This document shows, one piece after another, positions 25,136 to 34,371 of a DNA stretch of 64,000 bases. Numbering within the stretch: position 1 is the stretch's first letter; every line of letters begins with the position of its first letter. The stretch comes from Neobacillus dielmonensis (lineage in GTDB: Bacteria > Bacillota > Bacilli > Bacillales > Cytobacillaceae). A model generated the notes under the pieces. It saw only the letters and a program-made list of their open reading frames with translations. It was not told where the DNA came from and did no database searches. The position numbers and the translations under genes were made by a program. The stretch spans positions 1 through 64,000 of the forward strand of contig NZ_HG942058.1 in the NCBI RefSeq assembly GCF_000612665.1, given 5' to 3'.

Positions 25136-26008
25136 TTATTGCTGAAACAAATCTTCTGTCTTAATGACTTTAAAATCTGAATTCCGAACCGTATATCTCT
25201 CGGTAGGCTGATTGGGATACCCAACATTTCCATCGAAGAAGGTGATTACTGTGGTTCCGTCATTATTTTTAACAAATTGATTAAAGCTTCCCCCAGCCCC
25301 GCTTATATTCGACCAGTGTAACGTAATCGTATTGCCCGAAGATCCTTCCTTGACTATGCTCCATAAATCCCTTTGATAATTTCCCCATATAATATCTTTT
25401 GCGATTGCATTATCCGTATTCTTATATGTGTTCTCATAAAATTCTATTGCTTGATCCATACTTCCCCATGCATTCTCTTGGAATGTAAATTCGATAAGCT
25501 GCTGTCCTTTTGGCACTGTACCATCTGATAAGTATTTGTTGTAAGCCACGCCTTCAACAGTTAAACCTTCAAAATTACTGCCATTTCTTTTCAATAACAA
25601 AGCATGTTGCTGCTTGCCTTCGCTATTTTTTATCGTTACAACAGTATACCCATGAGGATCTTTATTTTTAGCGATTACATAAGAAAAATGGTACACGTAA
25701 TTGACTGTTAATTGCCCATTGTTAAAGTACCAAGTGCTACTTACACCATCCTGTTTTCCCGATGCCAGCCAAACACCACTGACTTTATCACTCGTCACTA
25801 GTACTTCAGAAGATGTTGAACTTTTAGAGGATGATTTTTTTACTGCCGGTTTTGTTTTTTGTTCGGAACTATGTGATGTCGTTTCTGTTATTTTTGTATG
25901 TTGTCCCGAACTTTGTGGGGAAGTTTTGGTTGATTCACCGTTCGTTTTTCCACAACCAGAAAGCACTACCCCAAGTAGAACTACCCAAAAAACTATTCTC
26001 TTTTTCAT
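25136..26008 (-). CDS. Putative lipoprotein, unknown function
   Basis: A 290-residue lipoprotein. The signal peptide ends in a lipobox, LSGC near residue 19. A Ser/Thr/Lys-rich linker covers about residues 22-70. The first folded part has SGVWLASGKQDGVSSTWYFN and GLTVEGVAYNKYLSDGTVPK. The second has WGSMDQAIEFYENTYK and ITLHWSNISGAGGSFNQF. The second part resembles small domains annotated as DUF4767 in other Firmicutes, but this is uncertain. It lies next to the nuclease lipoprotein and is transcribed in the same direction. A repeat and terminator separate them, so they are probably separate units. Confidence 0.65.
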   Translation of the reverse strand: MKKRIVFWVVLLGVVLSGCGKTNGESTKTSPQSSGQHTKITETTSHSSEQKTKPAVKKSSSKSSTSSEVLVTSDKVSGVWLASGKQDGVSSTWYFNNGQLTVNYVYHFSYVIAKNKDPHGYTVVTIKNSEGKQQHALLLKRNGSNFEGLTVEGVAYNKYLSDGTVPKGQQLIEFTFQENAWGSMDQAIEFYENTYKNTDNAIAKDIIWGNYQRDLWSIVKEGSSGNTITLHWSNISGAGGSFNQFVKNNDGTTVITFFDGNVGYPNQPTERYTVRNSDFKVIKTEDLFQQ

Positions 26009-26060
26009 TTACATTCCCCCCCTTTTTATATAATATGTTTTTCTTTATTTTAACATTTTT

Positions 26061-26163
26061 GGTTCAATTATACTCCCACTAGTGGAGCAAGAAAAAGGGC
26101 TGCCGCTGCAACTCGATTTTTCAACGAAAGTCCCCGTTACAATAAGTGTTATCCTTCACAAAG
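26061..26163. repeat. Dispersed intergenic repeat, full copy
   Basis: GGTTCAATTATACTCCCAC, GAGCAAGAAAAAGGGCTGCC, GCTGCAACTCG, TTCAACGAAAGTCCCCGTTA, then CCTTCACAAAG. Confidence 0.65.
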
Positions 26164-26432
26164 ATTGGGTAGCCTTAATGCTATGGATAATAATTCTAAT
26201 TCATCCCTTTTTGTGTTGTTATGGTTACCCCCTTTTATGTCTAAAGTTTCATTCCCATTAGACACCATTCTAACTCACAACTTTAGGAGGATCCCTACCA
26301 TGATGCAGCTTTGCCTAACTCTTACAATGTTTAGTAAGACTAAAAGCAAGCTATTTTGTATTTTCTAATTGGTGTATAATTTTGTTATGTAATTTTATAC
26401 TAACGTAGGTAATGAAATGAAGATTTTGTTTG

Positions 26433-26809
26433 ATGAAACATAAACTTCCAATGACGGATAGTATACAAGCAGGAATATTTGGTATGGATATGCTGATATA
26501 TCTGTTTGATGGTCAGCATGGAAAAACCATTATGCTTAATGAAGATTTTATGGTTCAATTATCGAATTAATAAAAAGTGACTTATCTAAGAATGCAGCAA
26601 ATATGCCTACTAAATCTAACTGGTATTTCTATGGACGTGCTGTAACGAAGGACGCAATTGGAGACAATATCCGGCCGACAATTATGGTTCGTGAGAAGTC
26701 TGGCAAGTTTACAACTAATTTTAATATCAGTGACCACGATTTTGCTGTAAATATTGATGCTATTCTGGTGTTTAAGGCGGATTTCAAAAAACGTTTAGCA
26801 AGTCATTGA
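26433..26809 (+). pseudogene. Unknown protein gene, split by a frameshift
   Basis: The first frame starts at ATG 26433 (MKHKLPMTDSIQAGIFGMD) and stops at 26570 after MVQLSN. The next frame continues as IELIKSDLSKNAANMPTKS, then NWYFYGRAVTKDAIGDNI, to the stop at 26809 (FKKRLASH). One base missing near 26557-26561 would join them into a ~125-residue protein. I do not recognise the family. The first half has a mixed hydrophobic helix and the second a beta-rich pattern. It could be an inactivated gene or a sequence error. Confidence 0.5.
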
Positions 26810-26910
26810 TGAATAATAACAGTATAAGCATATTCAAACTATTTGATGGGATGATTTCATAGGCAATTCATTCTCCTTTTTTGTGTGGAGGAAAACGTCA
26901 TTTATCATTT

Positions 26911-27016
26911 AAATGAAACTGCACCTTTAATTCAACAAGAAAAAAATACCGCCATAATACTATGTTTTATCTCTTCAATTAACTGCACCTTTATTTTAAT
27001 AAAAAATGGCAGCTGA
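26911..27016. repeat. Dispersed intergenic repeat, two half copies
   Basis: Two left-half copies in tandem: AACTGCACCTTTAATTCAAC at about 26916 and AACTGCACCTTTATTTTAAT at about 26980, each followed by an A-rich run and a GCC/GGC core piece. Confidence 0.5.
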
Positions 27017-27168
27017 TTTTAAAGTAGCTCAGATTTTCTTTTAAGTACCTTAACCTTTCCTGACCCATTGATTTTTTGAAAATTGCACCTTTTCAAAAGA
27101 CACTAGTATAATACAATTTATAATAGCCTATTGATTTTGGAGTTCTGTAGAAGTGAGGTAAATACAAA

Positions 27169-27801
27169 TTGAATCGAAAAATTATGAGTTTAGCTGTTGG
27201 AAAGCCGAAGGAGTATCATTGGAATAATAAAAAGGAGTTTTCTGGAATTGGAAAATCGGCCGTACAAGCCATAAAGGTGGAAAAAGCTAGCATTGTTGAT
27301 AATGATGTTGCCAATCACAAATTTCACGGTGGACCCGACCGTGTAGTATGTTTGTACCCCTTCGAGCATTACTCTTATTGGGAAGGGGTATTTCAAAAAA
27401 AGCTGATATTACCTGCCTTTGGGGAGAATATTACGGTCACTGGGATGACGGAAAAACAGGTTTGTATTGGTGATATCTATAGAATAGGAGATACTATTCT
27501 TCAAATAACACAAGGGCGGGTACCCTGTATATCAATCTCCAATTATAACGAAGAAAAACAACTTTTAAAGAAAGTGGTTGAAACGACTCTAACGGGTTAC
27601 TTTTTTCGGGTATTGGAAGCAGGTACCATTCAGTTCGATTCGGAAATCACGCTTTTGGAAAAACACTCAAAAGAAATATCCGTTTCTTTTGCTACACAAA
27701 TTCTTTTTCATCAAAAGGAAGATAAAGCATCCATTGAAAAAATATTGACAGTTGATGCTCTTGCAGAGGACTGGAGAAATAGATTTTTAAAATTGCTATA
27801 A
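27169..27801 (+). CDS. MOSC domain protein (YiiM/YuaD-like)
   Basis: A 210-residue MOSC protein. N-terminal IMSLAVGKPKEYHW and SAVQAIKVEKASIVDNDVAN are followed by HKFHGGPDRVVCLYPFEHY, the conserved HGGxDxAV-like block. Later come LPAFGENITVTGMTEKQVCIGD and ITQGRVPCISISNY, the latter holding the conserved Cys of MOSC domains (PCxxI). MOSC proteins bind molybdenum cofactor-type sulfur centres and often reduce N-hydroxylated compounds. The start is TTG at 27169 after GTGAGGT. It stands alone, followed by a good terminator. Confidence 0.88.
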   Translation: MNRKIMSLAVGKPKEYHWNNKKEFSGIGKSAVQAIKVEKASIVDNDVANHKFHGGPDRVVCLYPFEHYSYWEGVFQKKLILPAFGENITVTGMTEKQVCIGDIYRIGDTILQITQGRVPCISISNYNEEKQLLKKVVETTLTGYFFRVLEAGTIQFDSEITLLEKHSKEISVSFATQILFHQKEDKASIEKILTVDALAEDWRNRFLKLL

Positions 27802-27827
27802 TTCTACTCTTCCCCTTAAAACGCTAA

Positions 27828-27855
27828 AACCTAGCCTAAAAAGCTAGGTTTTTAA
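27828..27855 (+). terminator. Terminator of the MOSC gene
   Basis: Perfect 8-bp stem AACCTAGC / GCTAGGTT with a T tail. Confidence 0.8.
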
Positions 27856-27861
27856 TGTATC

Positions 27862-27890
27862 TCTTTGAACTAAACTGTCACGTTAGCAAT
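27862..27890. repeat. Dispersed repeat fragment
   Basis: CTTTGAACTAAACTGTCACG then TTAGCAATTTGG: left end of the family only. Confidence 0.45.
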
Positions 27891-27941
27891 TTGGAACCGG
27901 GATCACCACAGTCGCCCAAAGGAAAACACGTTCAAGTAGAC

Positions 27942-28340
27942 CTAATTCCCTCTATTAATAGCTTTAAAAAATAGGAATATGACCAGAAATAATGCCAAAC
28001 AAACTGTCCACCATTTTACTTTTACTTTTGTTAATAAACGGTCAATGATAAAAAAAGAGATGGCAGAAGCAAGACTAAGAATTAAAAACACGGAACCAAA
28101 TAAACAATGCAATAGAAAGGAACAAATTTCTCGAGAGTAAGTCGATTGAAAAGTCTTTTTACTAACCCAATCACTAATTAGGGATGTAATAACCCCATAC
28201 GAAACGACAAACATCAAGTTTAAATAATATAAGTTAGCAAATGAATTCATTTCAAATCCACCTGGAACAGAAAAAATAACTGCAAATAACAAGCTGCTAA
28301 GTATGGCCGCTAAAATTTTCCTTCTTACTGAAACAGACAT
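27942..28340 (-). CDS. Hypothetical four-helix membrane protein
   Basis: A 132-residue protein with four predicted membrane segments: about residues 9-24 (ILAAILSSLLFAVIFSV), 37-54, 74-97 and 110-126. Loops are short and basic. I do not recognise a family motif. The start codon follows a GGGGGGAAGC ribosome site (27-33 bases of clear leader). It is divergent from the LytTR/DUF3021 pair, with a 330-base intergenic region between them. Function is unknown; a role linked to that pair is possible but not shown. Confidence 0.6.
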   Translation of the reverse strand: MSVSVRRKILAAILSSLLFAVIFSVPGGFEMNSFANLYYLNLMFVVSYGVITSLISDWVSKKTFQSTYSREICSFLLHCLFGSVFLILSLASAISFFIIDRLLTKVKVKWWTVCLALFLVIFLFFKAINRGN

Positions 28341-28669
28341 TTGCTTCCCCCCTATTCAAAAATAGATTTGTCCTGTTTCAGTTTTATTCGTCATTTGTAA
28401 AAAAGCCTTGTGCCAGCCACAGTACTGGTTTTTGTTCTTCTATATATACAAAAATACACTTTTTGAAAGACTCGGAGTGTAAGTCACCAGCTATTCTCCA
28501 CAAGTTACCCTTTGTTTTCTTCCGCTTACTGTCATTATACAGACTAGAAAGGAATTTCATCATACAATTTGATTAGAAAGACAATGAGAGGAGGGAAGGT
28601 AAAAACATCTATTGACAGACATCGAGTGATGAATCGACTATACTTTAAGTGAAAAGAGGTGTCTGAAAT
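28341..28669. promoter_or_regulatory. Divergent intergenic region; candidate LytTR promoter
   Basis: No gene. TTGACA at 28612-28617 and TATACT at 28639-28644 are 21 bases apart, too far for a normal promoter. The spacer holds the inverted pair TCGAGTGATGAATCGA. This would suit a promoter needing an activator such as the LytTR protein itself. An activator-dependent reading is an inference. Confidence 0.4.
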
Positions 28670-29128
28670 TTGAAACTTTTCCTTAATATTGACAAAGCAC
28701 TTAAAGAGACGAAAGTTACCATCGAAGCCCCTGAGATGGATGAAAATATACAGGAACTCATTGACAGCATCTCTGGAAGGGAGCAACAATTCCTGATAGG
28801 TAAAAAGGGAGAAATGCAGCATATTCTTAAACCGGATGACGTCCACTATTTTCACGCTGAAAACGAACAGATTATCGCCGTTACGGGTGCAGATTCTTTT
28901 ATTGTAAAAGAAAAATTATATGAACTCGAGGCCCTGCTCCCTTCAAAAAAGTTTATTCGCCTGTCAAAATCGGTGATCGCCAATCTAAATCAAATGAGCC
29001 GGTTTGAAGCATCATTCAATGGTACACTCTGTATTCACTTCAAATCAGGAAAAAAAGAATATGTGTCTCGTACCTATGTCCCTGCAATTAAGGAACTTCT
29101 ACAATTGAATAGGAGGAAAGGAGAATGA
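28670..29128 (+). CDS. LytTR family DNA-binding regulator
   Basis: A 152-residue protein with a C-terminal LytTR DNA-binding domain: ILKPDDVHYFHAENEQIIAV, KEKLYELEALLPSKKFIRLS and KSVIANLNQMSRFEASFNG, then KKEYVSRTYVPAIKELL. The first ~50 residues are a short N-terminal piece, not a receiver domain. The TTG start (28670) follows AAGAGGTG. Its stop overlaps the ATG of the DUF3021 gene by four bases (ATGA). LytTR-DUF3021 pairs are common in Firmicutes and usually regulate themselves, with the membrane protein restraining the regulator. Confidence 0.9.
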   Translation: MKLFLNIDKALKETKVTIEAPEMDENIQELIDSISGREQQFLIGKKGEMQHILKPDDVHYFHAENEQIIAVTGADSFIVKEKLYELEALLPSKKFIRLSKSVIANLNQMSRFEASFNGTLCIHFKSGKKEYVSRTYVPAIKELLQLNRRKGE

Positions 29129-29535
29129 AAACTTTTATAATGCGTAGTTTCATCGGTATTTTCTTTGGAGGCTTTATGGTGGTTTTAATCACCAACTTGT
29201 ACATCCTTTTCGGTGGCTACGAAATGATAGATGGACCCATATTTTTAAAAAACTCCATAGGTTCTGTTCTCTGCGGCTGGTTTTTTACAGTCAGTTCATT
29301 GTACTTTGAAAACAGGAGTTTGAAACTTTTCCAACAAACCATTCTTCATTTTTTAACTGTTACGATCCTATACCTCATCTTGGCACTCACGATCGGATGG
29401 ATCCCATTTACTATCCTAACTATTTTGTTAACCTTCTTCATTTCCCTTGTCGTCTACACGATCTTCTGGATAGCATTTTATCTTTACTTCAAAAATCAAG
29501 CACGGAAATTAAATGATGATTTAAAAAGATTATGA
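29125..29535 (+). CDS. DUF3021 membrane protein, partner of the LytTR regulator
   Basis: A 136-residue protein with four membrane segments (about residues 8-30, 43-62, 72-92 and 97-120), matching DUF3021. It begins MKTFIMRSFIGIFFGGF and has a KNSIGSVLCGWFFTVSSLYF segment. The ATG overlaps the regulator's stop and follows AGGAAAGGAG, so the two are translationally coupled. In characterised LytTR pairs the membrane partner sequesters or inhibits the regulator. The inducing signal is unknown here. Confidence 0.88.
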   Translation: MKTFIMRSFIGIFFGGFMVVLITNLYILFGGYEMIDGPIFLKNSIGSVLCGWFFTVSSLYFENRSLKLFQQTILHFLTVTILYLILALTIGWIPFTILTILLTFFISLVVYTIFWIAFYLYFKNQARKLNDDLKRL

Positions 29536-29603
29536 GAATAGATGCATATGAGCGACAGGGATTGCTCATACCTTCATAACGAATGAAAAAGGCAACGGAT
29601 ACT

Positions 29604-30699
29604 TGAACTGACCCAATAAAGTTAGACAAATATTTTAGCAGCTTTTAAGACTTGAGTTCTGTATTCAACTGGACACAAGTCTTTTAATTTTGCCTTCATA
29701 CGTTTGTGATTGTAATAGTGAATATAGTCAGCTAATTCCCGTTCAAAATGCTCTATACTATCAAATTCTTGTAGATAAAGGAGTTCGGACTTTAGTAAGC
29801 CAAAGAAATTTTCCATGACTTGCATTGTCCAAACAGTGACATACTTTGGGTAATTTGGTGCTGTTCTAAAGTTTTTTGGTACTGTTTCATTTGATAATGC
29901 CAACCTTGGTCTAAATGAAGAATCACTTGGTCTCCTGGCTGAAGACGTTCAATTGCTTGGTCCAACATCTCTCCCACCAATTTATAAGCAGGACGATTCA
30001 TAACGCTATAAGCAATGATCTCCCCGTTACACAAATCAAGTACTGGAGAAAGGTAACGTTTCTCCCCAAATAGGTGGAATTCCGTTACGTCTGTTACCCA
30101 CTTTTGGTTCAATTTACTTATGCTTTAGTTCAAAAATTACTTGCGCTTTGATTTTGTTTGTAATTTTTCCTGCATTTAAACTAAAGCATTCAACTTTTTT
30201 AAGTAGGCATTCATCATCTCTAAACGTTCAATTTTCGCTTGTAGTGCTTCTACTGACCCTTCAATTGGTGTTGGTTTCTTTGATTCCTTTTTCATGGATG
30301 GACGCCCCTTTTTCTTCTTCGATTCCAGGGCATCCATTCTACCTTGTTCAAACCGTACATACCAAGTTCTAATCAATTCAGGTGAGGAAAGATTGAAAAT
30401 AGCAGCAGTTTCGCGATAGAATGTACCCATTTCGTTCATATATTTAAGTACATCCATTTTATACTGTGCAGAATAGCTTGTATAGGATTTAATAAAGCCG
30501 CTTTCACCTTGATGCTCATAAACACGAACCCAACAACAAAAAACACTGTCGTTAACACCAATATCCTCAGATATTTTTTTCATAGATTCTTTCCCTGCAC
30601 ATACCTTAAGACACTTTGTATCTTTTCTTCCACTGTAAATTTGGCCATAAAAACACCCCGTAAAGTTAGAATCGTGTCTAACTTTTACGGGGCATATCA
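29604..30699 (-). mobile_element. IS3-family (IS150-like) insertion sequence remnant
   Basis: Ends TGAACTGACCCAATAAAGTT (left) and TGATATGCCCCGTAAAAGTT (right, read inward) share the AAAGTTAGACA core. A 3-bp ACT direct repeat flanks both sides (29601-29603, 30700-30702), as expected for IS3-family insertion. The element is ~1.1 kb, shorter than a full IS150-like element, and lacks the start of orfB. It lies just downstream of the enoyl-CoA hydratase stop. Confidence 0.8.
29622..30112 (-). pseudogene. IS3 orfB transposase, truncated and frameshifted
   Basis: The rve core is readable: [20 protein letters not shown] (first Asp), [17 protein letters not shown] (second Asp) and [19 protein letters not shown] (Glu). 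The frame breaks near 29810-29830, where [10 protein letters not shown] replaces the expected DNAVMENF-type reading. The HTH_21 N-terminal part is absent because of a deletion toward orfA. The three catalytic acids survive, but no full-length protein can be made. Confidence 0.8.
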
Positions 30700-30700
30700 A
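30176..30700 (-). pseudogene. IS3 orfA (HTH) with altered start
   Basis: Encodes two helix-turn-helix units (KKISEDIGVNDSVFCCWVRV; TAAIFNLSSPELIRTWYVRF) and a basic Lys-rich region with a C-terminal leucine zipper (KIERLEMMNAYLKKL). The ATG at about 30589 (MKKISEDIG) is the first usable methionine; the longer frame runs out into the terminal repeat. The normal N-terminus (MAKFTVEEK-type) is visible in another frame at 30600-30650, so a frameshift is likely. Inactive because orfB is broken. Confidence 0.65.
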
Positions 30701-30772
30701 CTCCGCTGCCTTTTCGCAATTTCTCCGTTCAATTATGTACCTCTCGTCGCAGTCTTTATTGCTAGAATTGGC

Positions 30773-31561
30773 CTATTCTCCTCGGAACACAGGCTTTCTC
30801 TTCTCAGCAAAAGCTTGAATGCCTTCCTGAACGTCTTTGGTTCCAAAGCATTGTTTAATAAATCCGTATTCTTGTTTTAGAATCGTGGTAAGATCAGTGT
30901 CAGGGCTTGCAGCAAGCAATCTTTTAGAAAGCGTCATGGCTACCGGCGGTCCTGCCGCTAATTCCCTGGCAAAATTCATCACCTGCTCCTGGAGTTCTTC
31001 ATCAGGGAATATCCTGTTCACCAATCCAATTCGTTCTGCTTCCTCAGGGTAAATGTCCCGACCGGTAAAGATCAATTCGGCAGCTTTTGCCTGCCCGACC
31101 AACCGCGGTAAAAAATAACTCATTCCCGCATCAGGGCTAAGACCGCGGCGAATATATCCAGCTGTTACCCTTGCATCAGCTGACATGAAGCGGATATCAC
31201 AAGCTAGAGCTAGCGCGAGTCCTGCACCAGCTGCAATCCCATTTATGGCAGCAATCACTGGTTTGTCACAATGCACAATCCCCAATGCTTGATGACCAAC
31301 CCATCCCAATTCATCTAATTTTTGATGACGAGATTGGGCTTCTGGATTTCTCTTTGCATAATCGGTCAAGTCAAGCCCTGCACAGAATCCTCTTCCTCTA
31401 CCGGTAATGACAATGACACGGACTTCATCGTCAGCAGAAGCTTCTGAAATGGCCTGGATAATCTCATGACTAAGCGTATCGTTTACGGCATTCAGGCGCT
31501 CTGGTCTGTTCAGCGTTAGTGTCCGGACCCCATCTTTCGTTTCGACGATAATATGTTCCAC
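30773..31561 (-). CDS. Enoyl-CoA hydratase/isomerase family protein
   Basis: A 262-residue crotonase-fold enzyme. It has LTLNRPERLNAVND at the N-terminus, GRGFCAGLDLTDYA (first oxyanion loop), AINGIAAGAGLALALACDIR (second oxyanion-hole block) and RGLSPDAGMSYFLPRLVG with the position of catalytic residues. The Asp in SPDAG rather than Glu resembles PaaG/PaaB-type enzymes more than classic hydratases. It may act in phenylacetate, fatty-acid or branched-chain CoA degradation. AGAGGAGGAAGAA precedes the ATG. No pathway partner lies beside it. Confidence 0.88.
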   Translation of the reverse strand: MEHIIVETKDGVRTLTLNRPERLNAVNDTLSHEIIQAISEASADDEVRVIVITGRGRGFCAGLDLTDYAKRNPEAQSRHQKLDELGWVGHQALGIVHCDKPVIAAINGIAAGAGLALALACDIRFMSADARVTAGYIRRGLSPDAGMSYFLPRLVGQAKAAELIFTGRDIYPEEAERIGLVNRIFPDEELQEQVMNFARELAAGPPVAMTLSKRLLAASPDTDLTTILKQEYGFIKQCFGTKDVQEGIQAFAEKRKPVFRGE

Positions 31562-31690
31562 TTTCTTCCTCCTCTATTATTTCATTTTCTTCCTGACTTT
31601 TATTTATTAACTATTCTGGCTATTTACAGTATAACACACTACTTAACTATCAAAAATATTAATCTGCCAGAATAGAAAAGACAATGTGGA

Positions 31691-31746
31691 AGAGTCCCCT
31701 TTCTCATAAGGATATGTTGAACATTCCAACCTATCTCGGGGACTCT
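31691..31746 (-). terminator. Hairpin after the Eis-like gene
   Basis: Stem AGAGTCCCC / GGGGACTCT with a long loop, about 40 bases past the stop at 31783. Confidence 0.5.
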
Positions 31747-31782
31747 TTGCCTACAGAACCTATTCAATGACTCTATGCAGAG

Positions 31783-32961
31783 TTAAAAGAAATCATAAAA
31801 GGCTGATTTCATTTTCGGGACCTTTTTTTCAAAAAGCTCCATCTCTTTTATAGATCCCTTTAAATAGCCCATTTCAAAAAGCTCCATTGGCCTCCTGTAT
31901 CCAAATAAAATGGCGGTAAGAGAATTGATGTTTAACTGAATTCCTTTTTTCGGAGGATGGGCACACTGGCCTCCTGTTTTTTCTTTATAGATCTTCATTT
32001 CTCCATTGCCAAGCAAATAGCTCCCGTTATTCCAAGGAGCATAGGTATCTTCAAGATGCAGGAAGATCAGTTCATTCTCTTGTAAAAACGGAAGTTTTCG
32101 TAAGCATTCTTCCGCATCCACCACTCTTGCCATAAAATAGGGTGTTACCTCAGTTTGCACCTTAGGCTGCGACAGAAAATAAGGAAAAGGATCCTGGCTA
32201 GCAAGATTCAGCGTCACAGTTTCGACCATGGAGTCATGCTGGCAGATATAATTCCACAGCCCTACTCTCGCTTCATGGTCAAGAGCAACGAACTCCTCCA
32301 CATCCAATTTCCTTTGCTTTACTTGATAGAGGAGATAGCCCTTTGGTTCATTCTCGGAAGTGTAATAGACAGCAACCTGTGAATCATCATCATATACATG
32401 TTCTTTCCACCATTTTGTGTCCCGTTTTAACATGCCCGTATGTCGGGTGCAAATTTGTTCATACATCTTTTCCAACGCTTCATGATGAGTTTCTTTAGAA
32501 AATCTCCTTATCAGTCCAGGCTGTGGTTCGAGGAACTTTAAGTTGATCTTTTCAAGTGTTATTTTCTTCTGTTCATTTAAGATTTCCCAACCAAACTTGC
32601 GATAAAACGAGATATCAAATGGGTGCAAAAGCGATACAATTTGATTATCGTTTCTAAGGTGTTTTAACGCATCTGTAATGAGGGCTTTCACATAACCGGT
32701 TCGTCTGTACTCAGGATAGGTAGCAACTCCAGCGATTCCACCCATTGGCCATTCAGCCTCTTTCATAAAAATCGTAAATGGAATAATATGTAGCTTGGCA
32801 GCTAAACGGTTCTCGTCCCATATTCCTAAAATTTTATGGTTTTTCATGGCTTCTTTTCTAGCCGGTATATCAGCTTCCTGAACCTTATATTGAAACGCAT
32901 ACATCGAAAGGTTCAGGGATTCTAGGTATTCCTTTTCTGTGAGTTCTCTGACCTGCATCAA
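31783..32961 (-). CDS. GNAT acetyltransferase, Eis-like
   Basis: A 392-residue protein of the Eis-like architecture: an N-terminal GNAT domain, a second GNAT-like domain and a C-terminal sterol-carrier-like part. MQVRELTEKEYLESLNLSMY and GVATYPEYRRTGYVKALI (acetyl-CoA loop, RRTG) are clear. Next come PFDISFYRKFGWEI and a C-terminal KKGIQLNINSLTAILFGYRR. Mycobacterial Eis acetylates amines on aminoglycosides and proteins; this copy's substrate is unknown. AGGGGGGAAAT precedes the ATG. A shortened, decayed paralogue lies at 45050-45690. Confidence 0.85.
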   Translation of the reverse strand: MMQVRELTEKEYLESLNLSMYAFQYKVQEADIPARKEAMKNHKILGIWDENRLAAKLHIIPFTIFMKEAEWPMGGIAGVATYPEYRRTGYVKALITDALKHLRNDNQIVSLLHPFDISFYRKFGWEILNEQKKITLEKINLKFLEPQPGLIRRFSKETHHEALEKMYEQICTRHTGMLKRDTKWWKEHVYDDDSQVAVYYTSENEPKGYLLYQVKQRKLDVEEFVALDHEARVGLWNYICQHDSMVETVTLNLASQDPFPYFLSQPKVQTEVTPYFMARVVDAEECLRKLPFLQENELIFLHLEDTYAPWNNGSYLLGNGEMKIYKEKTGGQCAHPPKKGIQLNINSLTAILFGYRRPMELFEMGYLKGSIKEMELFEKKVPKMKSAFYDFF

Positions 32962-33075
32962 GATTTCCCCCCTTGTTTACTCCATCTCAACTATTCTATG
33001 AATTTAATGATAAAATAAGTAGCTGATTTATCCTACAAAAATGGGTATAAGACTTTCACACCCGTTAATTTATAT

Positions 33076-33762
33076 TTAACGAATCGCTTCAATAAACTTC
33101 TTGGTAATCTCCATCGGTCTGGTTATAGCAGAACCAACCACTGCCGTATAGGCTCCATGGTCAAATACAGCCTTTAAGTCCCCAGGCGACCAGATACCGC
33201 CCTCTGCAATAACGGGAACAGGAATTTCTTTCGCCATCTTTTCAATAACCTCAAGGTCAGGGACATGATGACCTTTCGTGTAGTCGGTATACCCAATTAA
33301 AGTGGTTCCGACACAATCGAAACCCAATTCATAAGCTAATTTCGCTTCTTCAAACGTAGAGCAATCGGCCATAAAGAGTTGGTTAGGATACCTTTCCTTT
33401 ATAACAGGAAATATCTCTTGAATCGTTTTCCCATCAGGCCTAATTCTGGTAGTTGCATCTAAAGCAATAATCTCTACCCCTTCTTGATAAAGGCGATCGA
33501 TTTCTTCAAGTGTTGGCGTGATAAACACATCCGAGCCTTCCATATCCCGTTTGATAATACCAATGATGGGTAAATTAACGTTTTTCTTGATTTCTCTGAT
33601 ATCTTCCACACTATTGGCCCTGATACCAGCAGCACCGCCCAGCATCGCAGCGTACGCCATTCTCCCCATAATAAATGGGCTATGAAGCGGCTCATCAGGC
33701 AATGCCTGACAGGAAACAATTAATTTTCCTTTAAACTGTTCCAATACTTTATTTATTTTCAT
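33076..33762 (-). CDS. nanE: N-acetylmannosamine-6-phosphate 2-epimerase
   Basis: A 228-residue TIM-barrel enzyme converting ManNAc-6-P to GlcNAc-6-P in sialic acid and ManNAc use. Diagnostic stretches are [72 protein letters not shown] and [13 protein letters not shown]. The Lys of IKRD and the Glu of AEGG are the catalytic residues in studied NanE. No other sialic-acid genes (nanA, nanK or a transporter) lie nearby, so it is an orphan copy here. The ATG follows AACTTGGAGATGC. Confidence 0.92.
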   Translation of the reverse strand: MKINKVLEQFKGKLIVSCQALPDEPLHSPFIMGRMAYAAMLGGAAGIRANSVEDIREIKKNVNLPIIGIIKRDMEGSDVFITPTLEEIDRLYQEGVEIIALDATTRIRPDGKTIQEIFPVIKERYPNQLFMADCSTFEEAKLAYELGFDCVGTTLIGYTDYTKGHHVPDLEVIEKMAKEIPVPVIAEGGIWSPGDLKAVFDHGAYTAVVGSAITRPMEITKKFIEAIR

Positions 33763-34371
33763 TTAATGCATCTCCAAGTTGAAAAATTTACGGTATTCAC
33801 TTCGAAAGAAACTTTGCTCGTTCCTCCGCCGGAATGTAATCACTATCACATGTGCAAATATATCATACAGGAACAACATCGCCAAAAATTTTTCACTCTA
33901 AATTGTTAAATTCAGTCGGTGTCTTATCTCGGACCGCACTGAAGCAACTTTGCTTCATACCGTCCTTGATTACTTTTTTAAACACCCCTTTTCAAATATA
34001 TCGTCTAAAAATTAACTACCCAATGCTTGGAAAACACACAGGATCAGTCGTTAATGGCACCCGTATTAACGACTGTTCTCTCGGAAAAAACTTCGGACCC
34101 GCCTCTAATAGCCCCTATTAACGACCGTTCGCTCAGAAAAAAGAGAAAAACGTTATACCGGTCGTTAAAAGCCCTTATTAACGACCGAACTCACGAAAAA
34201 AACAACTGCTTTGTTGTTAATAATTCATATTGAATATTCAAGGGTTACACTTAATTAATAGAGAAAACAGCCATGCCTAAAAGAAACCCAAATGACTAGA
34301 AGTGTCTCTCTCTTTAGCAAGCTTGAACTAAAAGGTATAATGACATTAAAAATGAATTCAGAAAGAAGTAG
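33763..34371. other. Intergenic region with palindromic repeat array 1
   Basis: No gene. The left part is featureless. The right part (about 34047-34190) holds the repeat array listed separately. Short open frames over it are not credible. Confidence 0.5.
34047..34190. repeat. Palindromic repeat array 1 (three units)
   Basis: TTAACGAC occurs at 34066, 34118 and 34178 (steps of 52 and 60). In the first and third units it is paired with an upstream GTCGTTAA to form stems such as CGGTCGTTAA / TTAACGACCG. Each unit ends in an A-rich tract (GGAAAAAAC, AGAAAAAAG, CGAAAAAAAC). The core matches array 2 at 38531-38690. Confidence 0.7.
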
